Translations under genes and position numbers: made by a program
Source of the DNA: Gammaproteobacteria bacterium
GTDB taxonomy: Bacteria; Pseudomonadota; Gammaproteobacteria; JABDGN01
DNA: 6,773 nucleotides
Assembly (NCBI GenBank): GCA_016763565.1
Contig: JAESTO010000054.1
Coordinates: forward strand, 1-6,773
Direction of reading: 5' to 3'
Part shown: piece by piece, positions 6,054-6,773 of the stretch
Position numbering within the stretch: the stretch's first letter is position 1
How the letters are laid out: every line of letters begins with the position of its first letter
Notes under the pieces: generated by a model
Told to the model about the DNA's origin: nothing
Databases searched by the model: none
What the model saw: the letters and a program-made list of their open reading frames with translations, nothing else

Positions 6054-6773
6054 ATGTTTGAATGGCTCAATCATATAATCCAATGGCTTCATACCCATCC
6101 TGAATGGGCTGGCGCATTTGCCTTTCTCTTTGCCTTTTTAGAATCATTAGCCATAGTTGGCTCATTTATTCCTGGCACAGCAACATTAACCTTGCTAGGT
6201 GGCCTTATTGGTGCTGGCATCATACCCGCCACCAGCATTTTTGTACTTGCTATTCTTGGCGCTATCGCTGGTGATGCCATCAGCTATTGGCTAGGCTATC
6301 ATTATCACCAACAAATTCGCCAAATGTGGCCTTTTAATAGATACCCACGATTATTTACTAAAGGCGAAGATATGTTTGTAAAACACGGCGGAAAAAGCGT
6401 ATTCTTTAGCCGCTTTCTTGGCCCTGTCCGTGCCTTTGTACCGCTTATTGCGGGCATGATGGATATGAAACCTAGCCGCTTTTATTTTGCCAATATCACT
6501 TCAGCTATCTGTTGGGCACCCTTTCATTTAGTGCCCGGTATTTTATTGGGCGCTGGGCTGGTGAAATTCTCTCGTGAACGTGCAGGCCATATTATTTTAG
6601 TTTGCAGTATTGCTATTGTCATCGGACTAATCGCCTGCTGGCTGAGTAAACGTTTATTTCATTTCCTTTATGCCAAGCTCGACCATGCGATTCAATACCG
6701 CTGGGAAAATACCCATATTAAATCACTCAAGTATTTATTAGCCGATCCACAACGGCCACATCATCATCGGCAA
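6054..6773 (+). CDS. DedA/VTT-family integral membrane protein, YabI-like (3' end outside the window)
   Basis: An open frame of 240 codons from ATG 6054 to the window edge with no stop. The family is linked to membrane homeostasis, proton-motive-force-dependent transport and lipid flipping. Visible features are Glu30 in FLESLAIVGSFIPGTA (29-43), GDAISYWLGY at 73-82, and the signature FFSRFLGPVRAFVPLIAGM at 117-135 with Arg120 and Arg126, the residues matching the essential arginines of E. coli YqjA. Where YqjA and DedA have PGD, this protein has PGT, as I recall for the YabI subgroup. Hydrophobic segments lie at about 18-40, 45-72, 125-137, 143-170 and 178-198. The tail (200-240) is basic and histidine-rich. 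The nearest in-frame stop upstream is at 6015-6017 and no other ATG, GTG or TTG intervenes, so the start is firm. Some relatives carry a C-terminal PAP2 phosphatase domain; that cannot be judged here. Confidence 0.9.
   Translation, partial: MFEWLNHIIQWLHTHPEWAGAFAFLFAFLESLAIVGSFIPGTATLTLLGGLIGAGIIPATSIFVLAILGAIAGDAISYWLGYHYHQQIRQMWPFNRYPRLFTKGEDMFVKHGGKSVFFSRFLGPVRAFVPLIAGMMDMKPSRFYFANITSAICWAPFHLVPGILLGAGLVKFSRERAGHIILVCSIAIVIGLIACWLSKRLFHFLYAKLDHAIQYRWENTHIKSLKYLLADPQRPHHHRQ

Noticed and set aside
6089..6280. A 63-codon open frame on the minus strand in the DedA-family gene
   Set aside because: It is a shadow of a strongly hydrophobic coding frame with the DedA signature on the other strand.
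6654..6773. Possible DedA-PAP2 fusion, suggested by an open frame longer than 220 residues
   Set aside because: YabI-type proteins are about 250 residues anyway, and the window ends before any PAP2 motif could appear.

Overview
This window looks like ordinary chromosomal housekeeping DNA from a moderately AT-rich gammaproteobacterium. The evidence is the gene block dacA-dat-ybeD-lipB-lipA, an Orn protein very close to the enterobacterial one, tsaE followed by an AMIN-type amidase, and a YabI-type DedA protein. An intracellular or Legionellales-like lineage would fit the base composition and compact spacing, but that is inference. I see no mobile element, CRISPR array, tRNA, rRNA or defence system. 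Genes occupy nearly the whole window, and the longest stretch without a gene is about 115 bp.

Left block (1-1115, minus strand): orn, tsaE and the start of an N-acetylmuramoyl-L-alanine amidase gene, read right to left. The genes overlap by 4 and 8 bp, so they are probably one translationally coupled operon. It joins RNA turnover (Orn), tRNA t6A modification (TsaE) and peptidoglycan cleavage at division (amidase). In enterobacteria queG and nnr lie between orn and tsaE; both are absent here.

Divergent region (1116-1183) and plsY (1184-1774, plus strand): a 68-bp gap holds two candidate promoters on opposite strands that share essentially the same -10 bases. PlsY makes lysophosphatidic acid, the first step of phospholipid synthesis.

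Central block (1852-5938, plus strand): dacA (PBP5-type D,D-carboxypeptidase), dat (D-amino acid aminotransferase), ybeD (DUF493), lipB and lipA. Gaps are 18 bp or less, so this is probably one transcription unit. DacA releases D-alanine from peptidoglycan and Dat interconverts D-alanine and D-glutamate with their keto acids, so the first two genes form a D-amino-acid pair. LipB transfers octanoyl from acyl carrier protein to lipoyl domains and LipA inserts the two sulfurs, which makes the lipoyl cofactor of the 2-oxoacid dehydrogenases and the glycine cleavage system.

Right end (6054-6773, plus strand): a DedA/VTT-family membrane protein, open to the window edge, with a candidate promoter so close to its start codon that the mRNA would be almost leaderless.

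No new biological system is evident. The most notable points are the overlapping divergent promoters, the proline/threonine-rich linker in DacA, the compressed orn-tsaE-amidase arrangement and the near-leaderless DedA start.
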